From NCBI RefSeq assembly GCF_013377015.1, contig NZ_JACABA010000001.1:1385501-1444745 (forward strand): a stretch of DNA of 59,245 bases, in the 5' to 3' direction. This DNA comes from Rhodopseudomonas sp. GTDB lineage: Bacteria > Pseudomonadota > Alphaproteobacteria > Rhizobiales > Xanthobacteraceae. Positions 36,301-44,639 of the stretch are shown piece after piece; within the stretch, counting starts at the first letter, position 1, and the number at the start of each line of letters is the position of its first letter. The translations under genes and the position numbers were made by a program. The notes beneath the pieces are model-generated. The model worked only from the letters and a program-made list of their open reading frames with translations, was not told where the DNA came from and did not search any database.

Positions 36301-36782
36301 GACAGCCGCGGCCGGGTGACGATACTGGCACCCGGCAACAACCGCTCGATGATGGGACGCATTGTCGCAGCACCCAGCAGCAGCGTTTCATCACGGCCGC
36401 GACGATTGAGGATGCGGTCAGTGAAGACGTGGCCGCGCTCGAGATCGGCGGCAATCTGGATTTCGTCGACCGCCAGAAACGAGACGTCAAGATCACGCGG
36501 CATCGCCTCCACTGTGGAGACCCAATAGCGCGCCTTGGGCGGCTTGATCTTCTCTTCGCCGGTGACCAGCGCGACCGCGCTCTCTCCTACCCGAGCCACG
36601 ATCTTGTTGTAGACCTCGCGCGCCAACAGCCGCAGCGGCAATCCGATCACGCCGGAGGAATGCGCCACCATCCGTTCGATCGCCAGATGGGTCTTGCCGG
36701 TGTTGGTGGGGCCGAGCACCGCGGTCACACCGGCGCCGGGCGCACGACCGTTAGTAAACGACTCTGAATAGGAAGAAGCCAT
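33384..36782 (-). CDS. SUV3-like helicase with long disordered C-terminus
   Basis: An 1132-residue protein. Residues 1-450 form an SF2 helicase core related to mitochondrial SUV3 and bacterial MgpS: Walker A GPTNTGKT (24-31), DEIQ Walker B, VLGSLSPRTRN, and QIAGRAGRATRDGTFG as motif VI. A central helical region follows. The last ~250 residues are Ala/Glu/Val-rich then turn to Arg/Asp/Gly-rich (RDRDKFQSGPKGGRD), typical of RNA-binding disordered tails. It overlaps no gene and starts the helicase-S4-fdxA-carD row. It probably unwinds structured RNA or RNA-DNA hybrids. Confidence 0.9.
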   Translation of the reverse strand: MASSYSESFTNGRAPGAGVTAVLGPTNTGKTHLAIERMVAHSSGVIGLPLRLLAREVYNKIVARVGESAVALVTGEEKIKPPKARYWVSTVEAMPRDLDVSFLAVDEIQIAADLERGHVFTDRILNRRGRDETLLLGAATMRPIIERLLPGASIVTRPRLSQLEFAGDRKITRQPRRTAIVAFSADEVYAIAELIKRQHGGAAVVLGSLSPRTRNAQVAMFQSGDVDYLVATDAVGMGLNLDVDHVAFASDRKYDGYQFRRLTPSEFAQIAGRAGRATRDGTFGTTGRCAPFEPELVNALQNHTFDSVKMLQWRNAKLDFSSLGALQVSLAETPTHEALTRAPIAEDLRVLEHAARDADVRDMAHGGAAVERLWDACQIPDYRKIAPAAHAELVTTLYGFLMQRGKIPDSWFAAQIEQADRTDGGIDTLSGRIAQIRTWTFVANRPDWLADPEHWQGISRDVENKLSDALHERLTERFVDRRTSVLMRRLRENTMLNTEIGKTGEVIVEGHVIGRLDGFTFAPDAAEAGSDAKALQATALKALAGEIDARAEKLASAPDEQFVLASDGTVRWTGDAVARLVAADDVLHPRLRIVADDRLTGAPRDAVQARLDLWLKTHIEKLLGPLFDLAKAEDVIGIARGIAFQLIEALGVIERQKIAAEMKDLDQPSRATLRKYGIRFGAYHIYMPALLKPAARALASLLWAQKQDNVDMSALSGAQHLAGSGRTSFPVDKSLDRDAYRTLGYRQCGERAVRVDILERLADLIRPALSWREGSSGEKPASAFDGRGFIVTQAMTSLTGSAGEDFASILRALGYRMEKKPPLPPAPPKAEAATVATSTPETPVQSEFSAEDLAIMAGAIALEPAVAIETADIADITNDATEIVAASVAESEQPAEIVATAPVEAQSDPATMPAADVALAEASVEADAAEAPQHEQAAATDTAAISTAEVSSDAAIQPETVAAAPELIEVWRPGGRSDEQRPRHDRSRYRNQDRSQPGATAAAGEGEAGEAAKRDRPDRGRRDRKPEFRRPRPEGAVETAPAADGAAPQDSGNARDNRPRPPRERFQGKGRDRDKFQSGPKGGRDSNGGDRSSHRQVASSAPPRERDRPIDPNSPFAKLAALKEQLTANRKD

Positions 36783-37144
36783 CTTATTGAGTTTCTGCGT
36801 CGGTTGCGGTCAGATCTGTTTCACTATGCGACGCATCCGAGGTCGCGGCTTAAGCTTTGGAACGAGTCCGGAACGAATCGCGCCCGAATCGGTGACTCGA
36901 CACTCCCCGGTTTCGTTCACCGCAATATCTCGCGCCGGCTTGCCCCCGAGGCACCAGATCGGGTGACCTACGGTGCCAAGGTACGCAAAATCACGGCAAC
37001 CGACCTGGCGACCATGCGTTCGGCGAATGCGCCGGGAGTCAACATGATTCCTTGGACGATCGGTTGTGACCTGATTGCCACGAACGACGCCGGAAGACGG
37101 CCACGGCGCCTGCTGGGTCTGCCGGGTCCGATGACAGTGTCTTC
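36783..37144. other. intergenic, no gene recognised
   Basis: 362 bp between the helicase start and the DUF3108 stop. The open frames here overlap real genes in other frames or lack ribosome sites, and their translations resemble nothing I know. The helicase promoter should lie at its left end, but I cannot point to a convincing -35/-10 pair. Confidence 0.5.
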
Positions 37145-38026
37145 CTATTGGGTCTTGGAGGCCGATTTCGGCGGGCTGGCCGTGGTGACGAACTGGGTCG
37201 CTTCGAGCACTGCGTTGCCGAGTGGCGTCGGGATCTTGACCCTGAACGGCACCAGCACGCGGGTGCCGGCGATCGGCACCAGCCAGACTTCCATATTGCG
37301 TTGCTCGATCAGATATTTGATCGCGGCGCGGTCCGGGATGTAGCCGGAGATCGGCGTGAAATACAGCGCGCACACCACGGCGGGGCCATGATAGCCCTTG
37401 TCCGCCTTCACGGTTTCGATCCGCTTGAAGTCGAACTTCAAATCATAGCGCATCCGACCGTCGAAGACCGGCGTCGAGGCGTGGCAGGCAGCGGCGTTGA
37501 CCGGATCGCCGGTGCCGGGCGCCAGCAGGAAGGATCCGGTCATCGGATCGAACACGCCAAGGCGGTGCGCCTCGACGACCGGGATGCGGTCGGCATCCAC
37601 CGGCGGCTCCGGCTCGATCGCGGACTCCTTCACATTGCCGCCGACCAGCGTCATCCGGATCGATTCGGTCTTCTTCTTCGATGTGGTGGACGCGGCATAG
37701 CTCGTCGGCACCAACTGACCGTTGGTGATCCGGCCCTGCGACTCGCCGGTTCCATGGCCGCCGGAGAATACCTGCAACAGTCCGGAAGTGCCTCCGCTGG
37801 CCGACGCCGAATACTGATCGACGTCGATCTCAATCACCCAGGCGCCCTTCCCGATCGGAATTCCCGCCAGCGACGCCTCATAACGCGCGTCAAGGACGCC
37901 CTGCGCCACGGCCTTGCCGACCGGCGCCGCAAACCAGAGCGCAAGCGCCAGCACCGGAACGGCTCGCAGGGTCATTGGCAACTTGTGGGAACTGATCACT
38001 GACGGGCGGTCCTGCCTGGCACGCAT
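37145..38026 (-). CDS. DUF3108 domain periplasmic protein
   Basis: About 293 residues with a signal peptide (RAVPVLALALWFAAPVGKAVA) and a beta-rich DUF3108 domain beginning LDARYEASLAGIPIGKGAW. The pattern PVVEAHRLGVFDPMTG and RYDLKFDFKRIETVKADKGYHGPAVVC is typical of the group. The start is uncertain: ATG 38026 follows GAGG, ATG 37975 gives a cleaner signal peptide, ATG 38053 is possible. Function unknown; the fold resembles lipid-binding or outer-membrane biogenesis proteins. It is divergent from rpmB, a widespread alphaproteobacterial pairing. Confidence 0.85.
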   Translation of the reverse strand: MRARQDRPSVISSHKLPMTLRAVPVLALALWFAAPVGKAVAQGVLDARYEASLAGIPIGKGAWVIEIDVDQYSASASGGTSGLLQVFSGGHGTGESQGRITNGQLVPTSYAASTTSKKKTESIRMTLVGGNVKESAIEPEPPVDADRIPVVEAHRLGVFDPMTGSFLLAPGTGDPVNAAACHASTPVFDGRMRYDLKFDFKRIETVKADKGYHGPAVVCALYFTPISGYIPDRAAIKYLIEQRNMEVWLVPIAGTRVLVPFRVKIPTPLGNAVLEATQFVTTASPPKSASKTQ

Positions 38027-38179
38027 CACGCGCGCCTCGATCGAACACATCATTTCGGTACCGAATGCGTCCTTTATATGATGCTATATGGTTGAGGGCA
38101 CGGGTGAAACCGCTTTGACGCCGCGGCGGTGAGGCGGCCGGCGGGAGGTCTTGCCGAGCGGCGCGGCGCGGCTGGCAAC

Positions 38180-38208
38180 TTGACGCTGGACGCCGTCCCG
38201 CTTATAGG
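38180..38208 (+). promoter_or_regulatory. sigma-70 promoter of rpmB
   Basis: TTGACG (38180-38185), 17 bp, TATAGG (38203-38208), with the expected start near 38215 and a leader of about 74 nt to the ATG at 38289. Spacing is ideal and the -35 is nearly perfect. Confidence 0.65.
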
Positions 38209-38288
38209 TCCGCGGTTCCTGAAATGGACGTGATTTATAACCCCCGCGCCTGCTAGTGGGCCGGCGGGGATGACAGAGGATTTTCGCC

Positions 38289-38603
38289 ATGTCCCGGCGC
38301 TGCGAACTGACCGCCAAGGGTGTCCAAGTGGGCAACAAGGTCAGCCACTCGAATATCAAGACCAAGCGACGGTTTCTGCCCAACCTGGTCAACGTCACCT
38401 TCCTGTCCGACGCGCTGGGCCGCCCGGTTCGGCTTCGGGTCTCGACCAATGCACTGAAGAGCGTCGACCATCGCGGCGGGCTCGATGCCTTTCTGCTGAA
38501 GGCCAAGGACGCCGAACTGTCGCAGAAGGCCGTCGACCTCAAGCGCGCGATCGCCAAGAAGAAGGCCGCCGAGCCCGCCGCCCCGATCGCCGTCGCGAGC
38601 TGA
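38289..38603 (+). CDS. rpmB: 50S ribosomal protein L28
   Basis: A 104-residue L28. The N-terminus [22 protein letters not shown] is diagnostic, followed by [16 protein letters not shown] and the [13 protein letters not shown] segment. The length matches the alphaproteobacterial form with its basic C-terminal extension ([15 protein letters not shown]). It assembles into the large ribosomal subunit near the peptidyl-transferase centre. A strong promoter precedes and a clear terminator follows, so it is monocistronic. Confidence 0.97.
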   Translation: MSRRCELTAKGVQVGNKVSHSNIKTKRRFLPNLVNVTFLSDALGRPVRLRVSTNALKSVDHRGGLDAFLLKAKDAELSQKAVDLKRAIAKKKAAEPAAPIAVAS

Positions 38604-38637
38604 GACTTCGGCGCGACTGATCGATTGCTGAATTTCA

Positions 38638-38677
38638 AAGCCGGCCGGGTCGTAAGGACCCGGCCGGCTTTGCTTTG
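38638..38677 (+). terminator. rho-independent terminator of rpmB
   Basis: AAAGCCGGCCGGGTC-GTAAG-GACCCGGCCGGCTTT is a perfect 15-bp stem with a 5-nt loop, followed by GCTTT, 35 nt after the L28 stop. Confidence 0.92.
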
Positions 38678-39134
38678 GGAGAGAACGGTCAGGAGTGTGA
38701 ACGCGGTTCGATCAATGACCCTTAGTTGAAGACTGCCGGTACCCCCGTCGCGCCGAACTCGGCCTCCAATTCGGACTGCGCGCTGAGTTCTTCCTGTTCG
38801 ACTCTCGCGCTTGGACAATCGCCAACTTCGCGCGGCTGTTTGGTTGCCTCGCAACACTGAATGCACCGACGAGAAGTCTCGCCGCTCCTTTCCGGAGCGA
38901 ATCGTCGGGCAACCTGCGATTATCAAGTACCTATGCCGGTGGCTGGTATGCAGAAGTGCAGCGATTGCAGCGCACCTAGGTAGTGATACGGAGGTTGCGA
39001 GCGTCGCTCAGAGTCCGGAACCGGACCGACAAAATGAACGCTATCCTCGTAGAATTACCCAATCATCGTATTGCGACCGGCAGCGGTGAGTGAGAGTGAG
39101 TTGGACTCTCTCCTGTTCTATTGGGGAGCCGCCC
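38678..39134. other. intergenic region upstream of a small acidic protein
   Basis: About 450 bp with no convincing gene. Short frames on both strands have no ribosome site or recognisable family. It contains the possible EcfG-type promoter at 39017-39042 and several short direct GCAGCGATTGCAGCG-like repeats near 38958. Confidence 0.5.
39017..39042 (+). promoter_or_regulatory. possible EcfG (general stress) promoter
   Basis: GGAACC (39017-39022), 16 bp, CGCT (39039-39042) is close to the alphaproteobacterial EcfG consensus GGAACC-N16-CGTT, one mismatch in the -10. It lies 93 nt upstream of the small gene at 39135. Confidence 0.3.
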
Positions 39135-39299
39135 ATGAATGAAGATAATCTGGACGAGAACCTGAAATTGTTCCGGCAGCTGCTGTGCGGTGCTCTTCCC
39201 GATGAGGAGCGCCGCGTGCTGACGCAGTTGATCAAATGTCTCGACGCGCAGGAGCGCACCGAGGTCAAGCGAGCCGAGCCCGCAGAGGCGTTGAGCTGA
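39135..39299 (+). CDS. small acidic protein of unknown function
   Basis: A 54-residue protein MNEDNLDENLKLFRQLLCGA... with a likely two-helix fold: an acidic N-terminus, LPDEERRVLTQLIKCLD helix and a charged C-terminus. The ATG follows GGGGAGCC. It is not NepR, although the size and EcfG-like promoter invite that comparison; the NepR signature (iG..LR..Yddv) is absent. Function unknown. Confidence 0.6.
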   Translation: MNEDNLDENLKLFRQLLCGALPDEERRVLTQLIKCLDAQERTEVKRAEPAEALS

Positions 39300-39333
39300 C
39301 CCCGTGGACCGGCACGAGTAGCCCGAAGGCGCA

Positions 39334-39744
39334 TTAGCGTTGCACTCGAGAGGAACCGTCGTGCGGACTCAGGAAGCGGCAATCTCTCGAATATTGCGCT
39401 GAGCCGCCGATCGCCTTGACCTGCATCGTATAGCTCAGTTTCGCCGGTACTTGCGACTTCGGCGGGAATTTCAGCGTGGTATGGCCCTGGCTCGGCCCGC
39501 GCGAACTGACCAGATAGGCATCCACCACGCAGGCGATCGGGCGGTCGCACTCGTTCTGGAAATTCATGGTAAAGGTGAATTTGCGGCCCTCCTCGCGATA
39601 GTCCGTGGAGACATCGGCGATGCACTGCGTCGCCGACAACGGACTGGCCTCCTCGGCAGCCAAGGTTGGTGCCGACTGCAGCGGCATAACGGCGGCGATC
39701 GTAAGAAGCGACTGCAAGAACGGCCGTATGGACACCTCCGGCAT
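39334..39744 (-). CDS. unrecognised periplasmic protein
   Basis: A 136-residue protein with a signal peptide (PFLQSLLTIAAVMPLQSAPTLA). The mature beta-rich part has three Cys and the segment CDRPIACVVDAYLVSSRGPS. The ATG at 39744 is seven bases after GGAG. No family was recognised. It is convergent with the small gene at 39135, with 34 nt between the stops. Confidence 0.7.
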   Translation of the reverse strand: MPEVSIRPFLQSLLTIAAVMPLQSAPTLAAEEASPLSATQCIADVSTDYREEGRKFTFTMNFQNECDRPIACVVDAYLVSSRGPSQGHTTLKFPPKSQVPAKLSYTMQVKAIGGSAQYSRDCRFLSPHDGSSRVQR

Positions 39745-40079
39745 CGATTTGCTCCACGGTTGCGACGGTATTTGGTCGCACCGCAGCATGGGCGGGTTCG
39801 ATCGCAGCAGCCCGAAGTGCGGCCAGCCCGCCCCACAACGCCCGTAGTTCTACCAAGGACACATCGTTCGTCGAATCACGTAGTTTAACGAGGCGAAGGG
39901 TGATCTGATCGGTTGCACACTGGCGATCTCCAACCGGCCGCAACGGCAAACCGCAAGATGCAGGCACCACCCAACAGCGAACGCGGCGCCGATGCCGGCG
40001 CCGCCGCCTTCGGAATGCGATCCGCCGCAGCGGACGGTTTCCTGTGGCCGAAGACGCCCGCTTTCGTCGGATATCCACG
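39745..40079. other. intergenic, no gene recognised
   Basis: 335 bp between divergent genes. It must hold their promoters, but no convincing -35/-10 pair stands out. A minus-strand open frame crosses the region and continues past 39744, yet has no start signal or family features. Confidence 0.4.
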
Positions 40080-43000
40080 ATGAAGCTTTCCACCAGGCTG
40101 GCGTTGGCGATGATCGCGCTGGTGTTGGTGACCACCGCGTTGCTGGGTATCCTGAACTACCAGAGCATCATTGCCCTGCTGATGCCTCGCGCGCTGGAGC
40201 GGCTGCAGGGCCAGGCGCAGTTGACCGCGCTGGTGATGGATGCGTCGCTGCGCGGGGTCCGCGCCGACGTCCAAAGCGGCCAGGTTTCGGAGGCGCTGCG
40301 CAGCCTGATGATGGCCCGGCTGGCAAATCCGAAGCAGGAGATGAGCGCCCTCGAAAACGACTGGCGCCACAGAGTGGGCTTTCGTTTCGCTTCGGAACTC
40401 GCCAGCAAACCGGACTATGCAATGGCCCGCGTGATCGGCGTTGCGGACGGTGGCATGGAAATCGTGCGGGTCGATCGGCTGGGTCCGGAAGGCGCGATCA
40501 GGATTGCGCCGCCGGCGCAATTGTCGCGCCGTGGCGACCGCGACTATTTCATCGAAGGCATCGCGACACCGGCCAACCAGATTCACGTCTCGAAAATCAG
40601 GCTGAACCGAACGGACACCGGGCTTGAGGTGCCGCAAGTCCCCACGCTTCACGTCGCCGCCCCGATCCATCAACCGGACGGGGCGCTATTCGCCATGCTG
40701 GTGATAAATGTCGACCTGCGTCCGACGATCGCCCGGCTCCGCGCCCGCGCGGTCGACGGCAACGAAATCTACATGATCAACGAGGACGGCGACTATCTGG
40801 TACACCCCGATCCGGCGCACGAATTCGGCTTCGATCGCGGCACCCGCTACCGAGTCCAGGACGAGTTCCCGGCTTTCGCTCAGATATTGCACGACCCCGA
40901 TGCGAAATCACAGCTGGTCGATGACCGCGCCGGCCGACGCTACGCGGTCGGATGGGAATGGGTACAGTTCGCGGGGGGCCCCAAGGTTGCGGTGATCGAA
41001 ACCAGACCTTTCTCGGCCTTCATGGTGGTGCGGACCGCCGTGCGCAATTCGACGCTGCTCGGCGGCGCCGCCGCGCTGCTGCTCGCGATACTGATGGCGG
41101 TGCCGCTGGCGCGCTCACTGACCCGGCCGCTGGTCAGGATCACCCGCGCGGTCGAGGGGTTTTCCCGCGGCGAACCGGTCGCGGCAACCGCGGGCGGCGG
41201 TCGCGAGATCAACGTGCTGGCAGAGGCGTTCAACCGGATGGCTTCGGAGTCGCAGCGTAAGGCGGCGGCGCTCGCCGAGGAAATCGAACAACGCAGCCGG
41301 CTCGCCGACGTGCTCAACAACACCATCGACAACATGGTTGATCCGGTGCTGGTGGCGGATGCCAATGGGATGGTGATCCTCACCAATCCTGCGGCACGAA
41401 ATCTGTTCGGGCAACTTTCCGGGGTCGGCGTTCTCAACACCACGCGATCATTCGACCGCTTCTATTCCGACGGCACACCGTTCGGACCGGACGATTCGCC
41501 GCTGCTGCGCGCGTTTCGCGGCGAGACCATCGAGAACCTCGAATTCATCGTGCGGCCGATCGGATCCGACCGCCGCTGCTATCTGGTCGCCAATGGCCGG
41601 CCACTGCGCAGCGAGACCGGAAAGCTGCAGGGCGCGGTGATGGTCTATCACGACATCACCCAGACCAAAAAGAGCGAGGAGGCGCTGCGCCAAAGCGAGC
41701 AGATGGCGCGGGCGATCGTCGATAGCGCGCTCGATGCCTTCGTCCAGATCGATCCGGTCGGTGCGATTCTGGAATGGAGTCCGCGGGCCGAAGCGATGTT
41801 CGGCTGGTCGCGCGACGAGGTGATCGGAAAGAACATCGGCGATCTTATTCTGCCCAAGGAGCAGTTCCGCGAAGGCGCCGCCGAATATTCCCGCTTTCTT
41901 GAATCGATCGGCCACGGCAGGCCCGGCTACCGGGTCGAGATCGAAGCCATCCGGCGCGACGGCTCGCCGATCCCGGTCGAAGTGGCGATGACGGCGCTGC
42001 GCCGCGACGACGGCTTCATCACCAACGCTTTCATGCGCGACCTCACCGACAAGATCGTTTCCGACGAGCAGTTGCGACAGTCGCAGAAAATGGAATCGAT
42101 CGGACAATTGACCGGCGGCATCGCCCACGATTTCAACAATATGCTCACCGTGATCACCGGCACCATCGACATTCTCGGCGATGGGGTGGCGGACCGCCCA
42201 CAACTGGCGGCGATCGCGCGACTGATCAGCGAGGCCGCCGATCGCGGCTCGGAACTGACCCGGCTGTTGCTGGCGTTCGCGCGCAAGCAGCCGCTGCGAC
42301 CCGACGACACCGACGTCAACGCGCTGTTGAGCGGGCTGGAGAGCCTGTTGCGCTCGGCGCTGGGCGAACATATCGAAATCGAGTCGGTGTTGCAGCCGGG
42401 GGTCTGGCCGATCTTCGTCGACCGTGGCCAGCTCGATTCCGCGCTGGTCAATCTGGCGGTCAATGCCCGCGACGCGATGCCGGATGGCGGCAAGCTCACG
42501 CTGGAGACCTGCAACGTCGTGCTCGATCAGGAATTCGCCCGACGGATGGGCGGGGTCGACGAGGGCGCTTATGTGATGATCGCGATCACCGATTCCGGCT
42601 CCGGGATTCCCGAAGAGATCCGCGACAAGGTGTTCGATCCGTTCTTCACCACCAAGGAAGTCGGCAAGGGCACCGGGCTCGGGCTCAGCATGGTCTACGG
42701 CTTCATCAAGCAGTCCGGCGGCCACATCACGCTTTACAGCGAAGTGGGACTGGGCACCACGTTCCGGATCTACCTGCCGCGTGCCAAGGCCGAGCCGGAG
42801 CGGATCGCGCCGGTGGCGCCCGAGGCCGCGCCCGTTGGCGGGCACGAAATCATCCTGGTCGTCGAGGACGACGCGCTGGTGCGCAACTACGTGACCTCAC
42901 AGCTCAAGAGCCTGGGCTATACCACGCTGTCGGTCGCCAACGCCGCCGCCGCGCTCGCGATCAGCGACAAGAACGTGGCGTTCGATCTGCTGTTCACCGA

Positions 43001-43238
43001 TATCGTGATGCCCGGAAAAATGAACGGCGTGCAGCTCGCCGCCGAGATGGCGAAGCGACATCCGAGACTGAAGGTGCTGTACACGTCGGGCTATTCCGAG
43101 AACGCGCTGATCCACAATAACCGTCTGGATGCCGATGTTCTGCTGCTCAGCAAACCGTACCGGCGGAACGAACTGGCCCGCACGGTTAGGCTGGCGCTGT
43201 CGGCGGATGCGTTCGAACCGGAGCGCTGGCAAGCGTAG
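40080..43238 (+). CDS. hybrid sensor histidine kinase (Cache-HAMP-PAS-PAS-HK-REC)
   Basis: A 1052-residue membrane kinase. One helix near residues 7-27, a large periplasmic Cache-like sensor (about 30-310, with [23 protein letters not shown]), a second helix (about 320-345), then HAMP. Two PAS domains follow (about 410-530 and 540-660). HisKA carries [11 protein letters not shown] with phospho-acceptor His683. The HATPase has [22 protein letters not shown] and [11 protein letters not shown], and the C-terminal receiver has Asp974 in [10 protein letters not shown]. The ATG at 40080 starts the first helix. No cognate regulator is adjacent, so output probably goes through phosphotransfer elsewhere. 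The ligand is unknown. Confidence 0.94.
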   Translation: MKLSTRLALAMIALVLVTTALLGILNYQSIIALLMPRALERLQGQAQLTALVMDASLRGVRADVQSGQVSEALRSLMMARLANPKQEMSALENDWRHRVGFRFASELASKPDYAMARVIGVADGGMEIVRVDRLGPEGAIRIAPPAQLSRRGDRDYFIEGIATPANQIHVSKIRLNRTDTGLEVPQVPTLHVAAPIHQPDGALFAMLVINVDLRPTIARLRARAVDGNEIYMINEDGDYLVHPDPAHEFGFDRGTRYRVQDEFPAFAQILHDPDAKSQLVDDRAGRRYAVGWEWVQFAGGPKVAVIETRPFSAFMVVRTAVRNSTLLGGAAALLLAILMAVPLARSLTRPLVRITRAVEGFSRGEPVAATAGGGREINVLAEAFNRMASESQRKAAALAEEIEQRSRLADVLNNTIDNMVDPVLVADANGMVILTNPAARNLFGQLSGVGVLNTTRSFDRFYSDGTPFGPDDSPLLRAFRGETIENLEFIVRPIGSDRRCYLVANGRPLRSETGKLQGAVMVYHDITQTKKSEEALRQSEQMARAIVDSALDAFVQIDPVGAILEWSPRAEAMFGWSRDEVIGKNIGDLILPKEQFREGAAEYSRFLESIGHGRPGYRVEIEAIRRDGSPIPVEVAMTALRRDDGFITNAFMRDLTDKIVSDEQLRQSQKMESIGQLTGGIAHDFNNMLTVITGTIDILGDGVADRPQLAAIARLISEAADRGSELTRLLLAFARKQPLRPDDTDVNALLSGLESLLRSALGEHIEIESVLQPGVWPIFVDRGQLDSALVNLAVNARDAMPDGGKLTLETCNVVLDQEFARRMGGVDEGAYVMIAITDSGSGIPEEIRDKVFDPFFTTKEVGKGTGLGLSMVYGFIKQSGGHITLYSEVGLGTTFRIYLPRAKAEPERIAPVAPEAAPVGGHEIILVVEDDALVRNYVTSQLKSLGYTTLSVANAAAALAISDKNVAFDLLFTDIVMPGKMNGVQLAAEMAKRHPRLKVLYTSGYSENALIHNNRLDADVLLLSKPYRRNELARTVRLALSADAFEPERWQA

Positions 43239-43416
43239 CGTCGAACCGGAAACTCACCGACATGACCCGGTCGTCCTCGACATCATAGGCCGCCTACTGC
43301 CCGAAACCTCCCGGCACGAGATCGGCGATCGAATAGCGGAGGCGGTCGCGCAGCTCGCCCGCGGCGTTGATCCGGTCTCCGTATCCAACCCGCTTCGAGA
43401 AGTTCCGACGACCTGA
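43207..43416 (+). CDS. possible small protein overlapping the kinase 3' end
   Basis: An ATG at 43207 in another frame opens a 69-residue reading frame that overlaps the last 32 nt of the kinase gene and runs to 43416. Its second half, VLDIIGRLLPETSRHEIGDRI then AEAVAQLARGVDP, looks like an amphipathic helical protein and has the GC-rich third positions of real genes. It has no clear ribosome site. It may be a translationally coupled small protein or chance. Confidence 0.3.
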   Translation: MRSNRSAGKRSVEPETHRHDPVVLDIIGRLLPETSRHEIGDRIAEAVAQLARGVDPVSVSNPLREVPTT

Positions 43417-43429
43417 CGGGCCGCCGGGT

Positions 43430-44509
43430 TCACTCCTCGAGCAGCGTGAATTGCAGCAGCAGGGTGCGCTGGATCATCGAAAAATTGTCGTCCGAAACCA
43501 TGGTCAGCACGGTGCTCCCGTCGGCATCGACATGGCTGTCGAGACCTTCCATATTGTCGATCTCGTAGCCGAGATCGGCGTTGAAGATCGCGCCGCCATC
43601 GATGATCGCACCCGGCGCAAGCGTGCTCAGCGCGATCCGCCGGATCCGGATTCCGACCCCGGCGAGCCACGAGAATTTCCGCTCCAGCAGCAACAGGTCT
43701 CCCGACGGCAGCAGCATCGCATCGCTGATATCGAAATTCTCGGTACGACGCACCGCGAACTGCCCCGGCGTCTTGCCGCCGATCAGGAAGCCGACGATAT
43801 TGCCGTCGGCATCGAGGCCGCGTTCCGAAATCGCGATCAGGGTGCCGGGGAGCTTTTGGCCCTTCGGCACGAACACCAGCGATTCGACGCCCTTGTTGTG
43901 CGGCAGTTTGCGCAAGCCCGGCGGCACCGCGATCGGCTCGCCCAGCGCGCGGACACCGTCGCGGCCGAAATCGAATTTGACGATTTGGTTGACCCGCTCG
44001 ATCCCCACATAGGCGGTGCCGCCGTCGAAGGCGAGCGACTCGGTGTCGTACCAGCCACGCTTCGCCAGCGGCTTTCCGTCGGCGCCGAGCATCGACGCCG
44101 CTTCGACCTCGGCGAGGCCGGTCATCTCGCGGCCGGCATAGACGATACGGCCGGTGAACCAGGTGCCATGATCGCTGATCGCGATGAAGCTCTCGCCCTT
44201 CGGGTCGAGCCGCAGCGCTGATAACCCGCCGAAGCCGCGAAACCCCGAGGTCAGCACCAGCCCGCTGCGAAACTGCAGCGCACCGAACCGCGCATGGGAC
44301 GGGTCGCGCAGATCGAACGATGCAATCGGCTGCGCCCTCACCTCGATCGCAGTCGGCGCCGGGGCGGTGAATTGATCCGGTGCCGCCGGCTTCGCCGATT
44401 GTTGCGTTGCGACTTGCGCCACTGCCGGCATCACGACGAGCGAGAGTCCAACGACACCGAATTCGAGCAGGCGGCGGCGGGAGAGAGGCGACGGAGAAGG
44501 CGCCCTCAT
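43430..44509 (-). CDS. esterase-like activity of phytase family protein, Tat-exported
   Basis: A 359-residue protein with a twin-arginine signal, SRRRLLEFG, followed by a hydrophobic core GLSLVVMPAVA. The mature domain, beginning near PIASFDLRDPSHARFGALQFRSG and containing GGLSALRLDPKGESFIAISDHG, belongs to the phytase-like esterase group (beta-propeller type). GLDADGNIVGFLIGG and the NMEGLDSHVDADG end are typical. The only start that keeps the Tat motif is ATG 44509, which lies inside the repeat at 44504-44606. It is probably periplasmic; phosphoesterase specificity is unknown. Confidence 0.87.
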   Translation of the reverse strand: MRAPSPSPLSRRRLLEFGVVGLSLVVMPAVAQVATQQSAKPAAPDQFTAPAPTAIEVRAQPIASFDLRDPSHARFGALQFRSGLVLTSGFRGFGGLSALRLDPKGESFIAISDHGTWFTGRIVYAGREMTGLAEVEAASMLGADGKPLAKRGWYDTESLAFDGGTAYVGIERVNQIVKFDFGRDGVRALGEPIAVPPGLRKLPHNKGVESLVFVPKGQKLPGTLIAISERGLDADGNIVGFLIGGKTPGQFAVRRTENFDISDAMLLPSGDLLLLERKFSWLAGVGIRIRRIALSTLAPGAIIDGGAIFNADLGYEIDNMEGLDSHVDADGSTVLTMVSDDNFSMIQRTLLLQFTLLEE

Positions 44510-44606
44510 GGTCGTGAGGAGGCGCAGTTGCGCCGTCTCGAACCATGAAGATGAGTGGCCTCGTCCTTCGAGACGCGGCCAACAGGCCGCTCCTCAGGAT
44601 GAGAGG
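44504..44606. repeat. palindromic intergenic repeat (CCTCATGGT type), second copy
   Basis: This copy starts CCTCATGGTCGTGAGGAGGCGC and ends GCTCCTCAGGATGAGAGG, with CCTTCGAGACGC inside. It overlaps the first bases of the phytase-like gene, so the CAT arm supplies its start codon. Confidence 0.85.
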
Positions 44607-44639
44607 CTACACTTGGCCGGGTCATGCTCTTCGGCAATC

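Noticed and set aside
36804-37343. 179-codon plus-strand open frame between helicase and DUF3108 genes
   Set aside because: No ribosome site, no recognised family, and its second half is antisense to the DUF3108 gene.
39041-40135. Long minus-strand open frame across 39041-40135
   Set aside because: It overlaps the secreted protein in another frame and the kinase start; composition is Arg-rich as expected for a shadow in GC-rich DNA.
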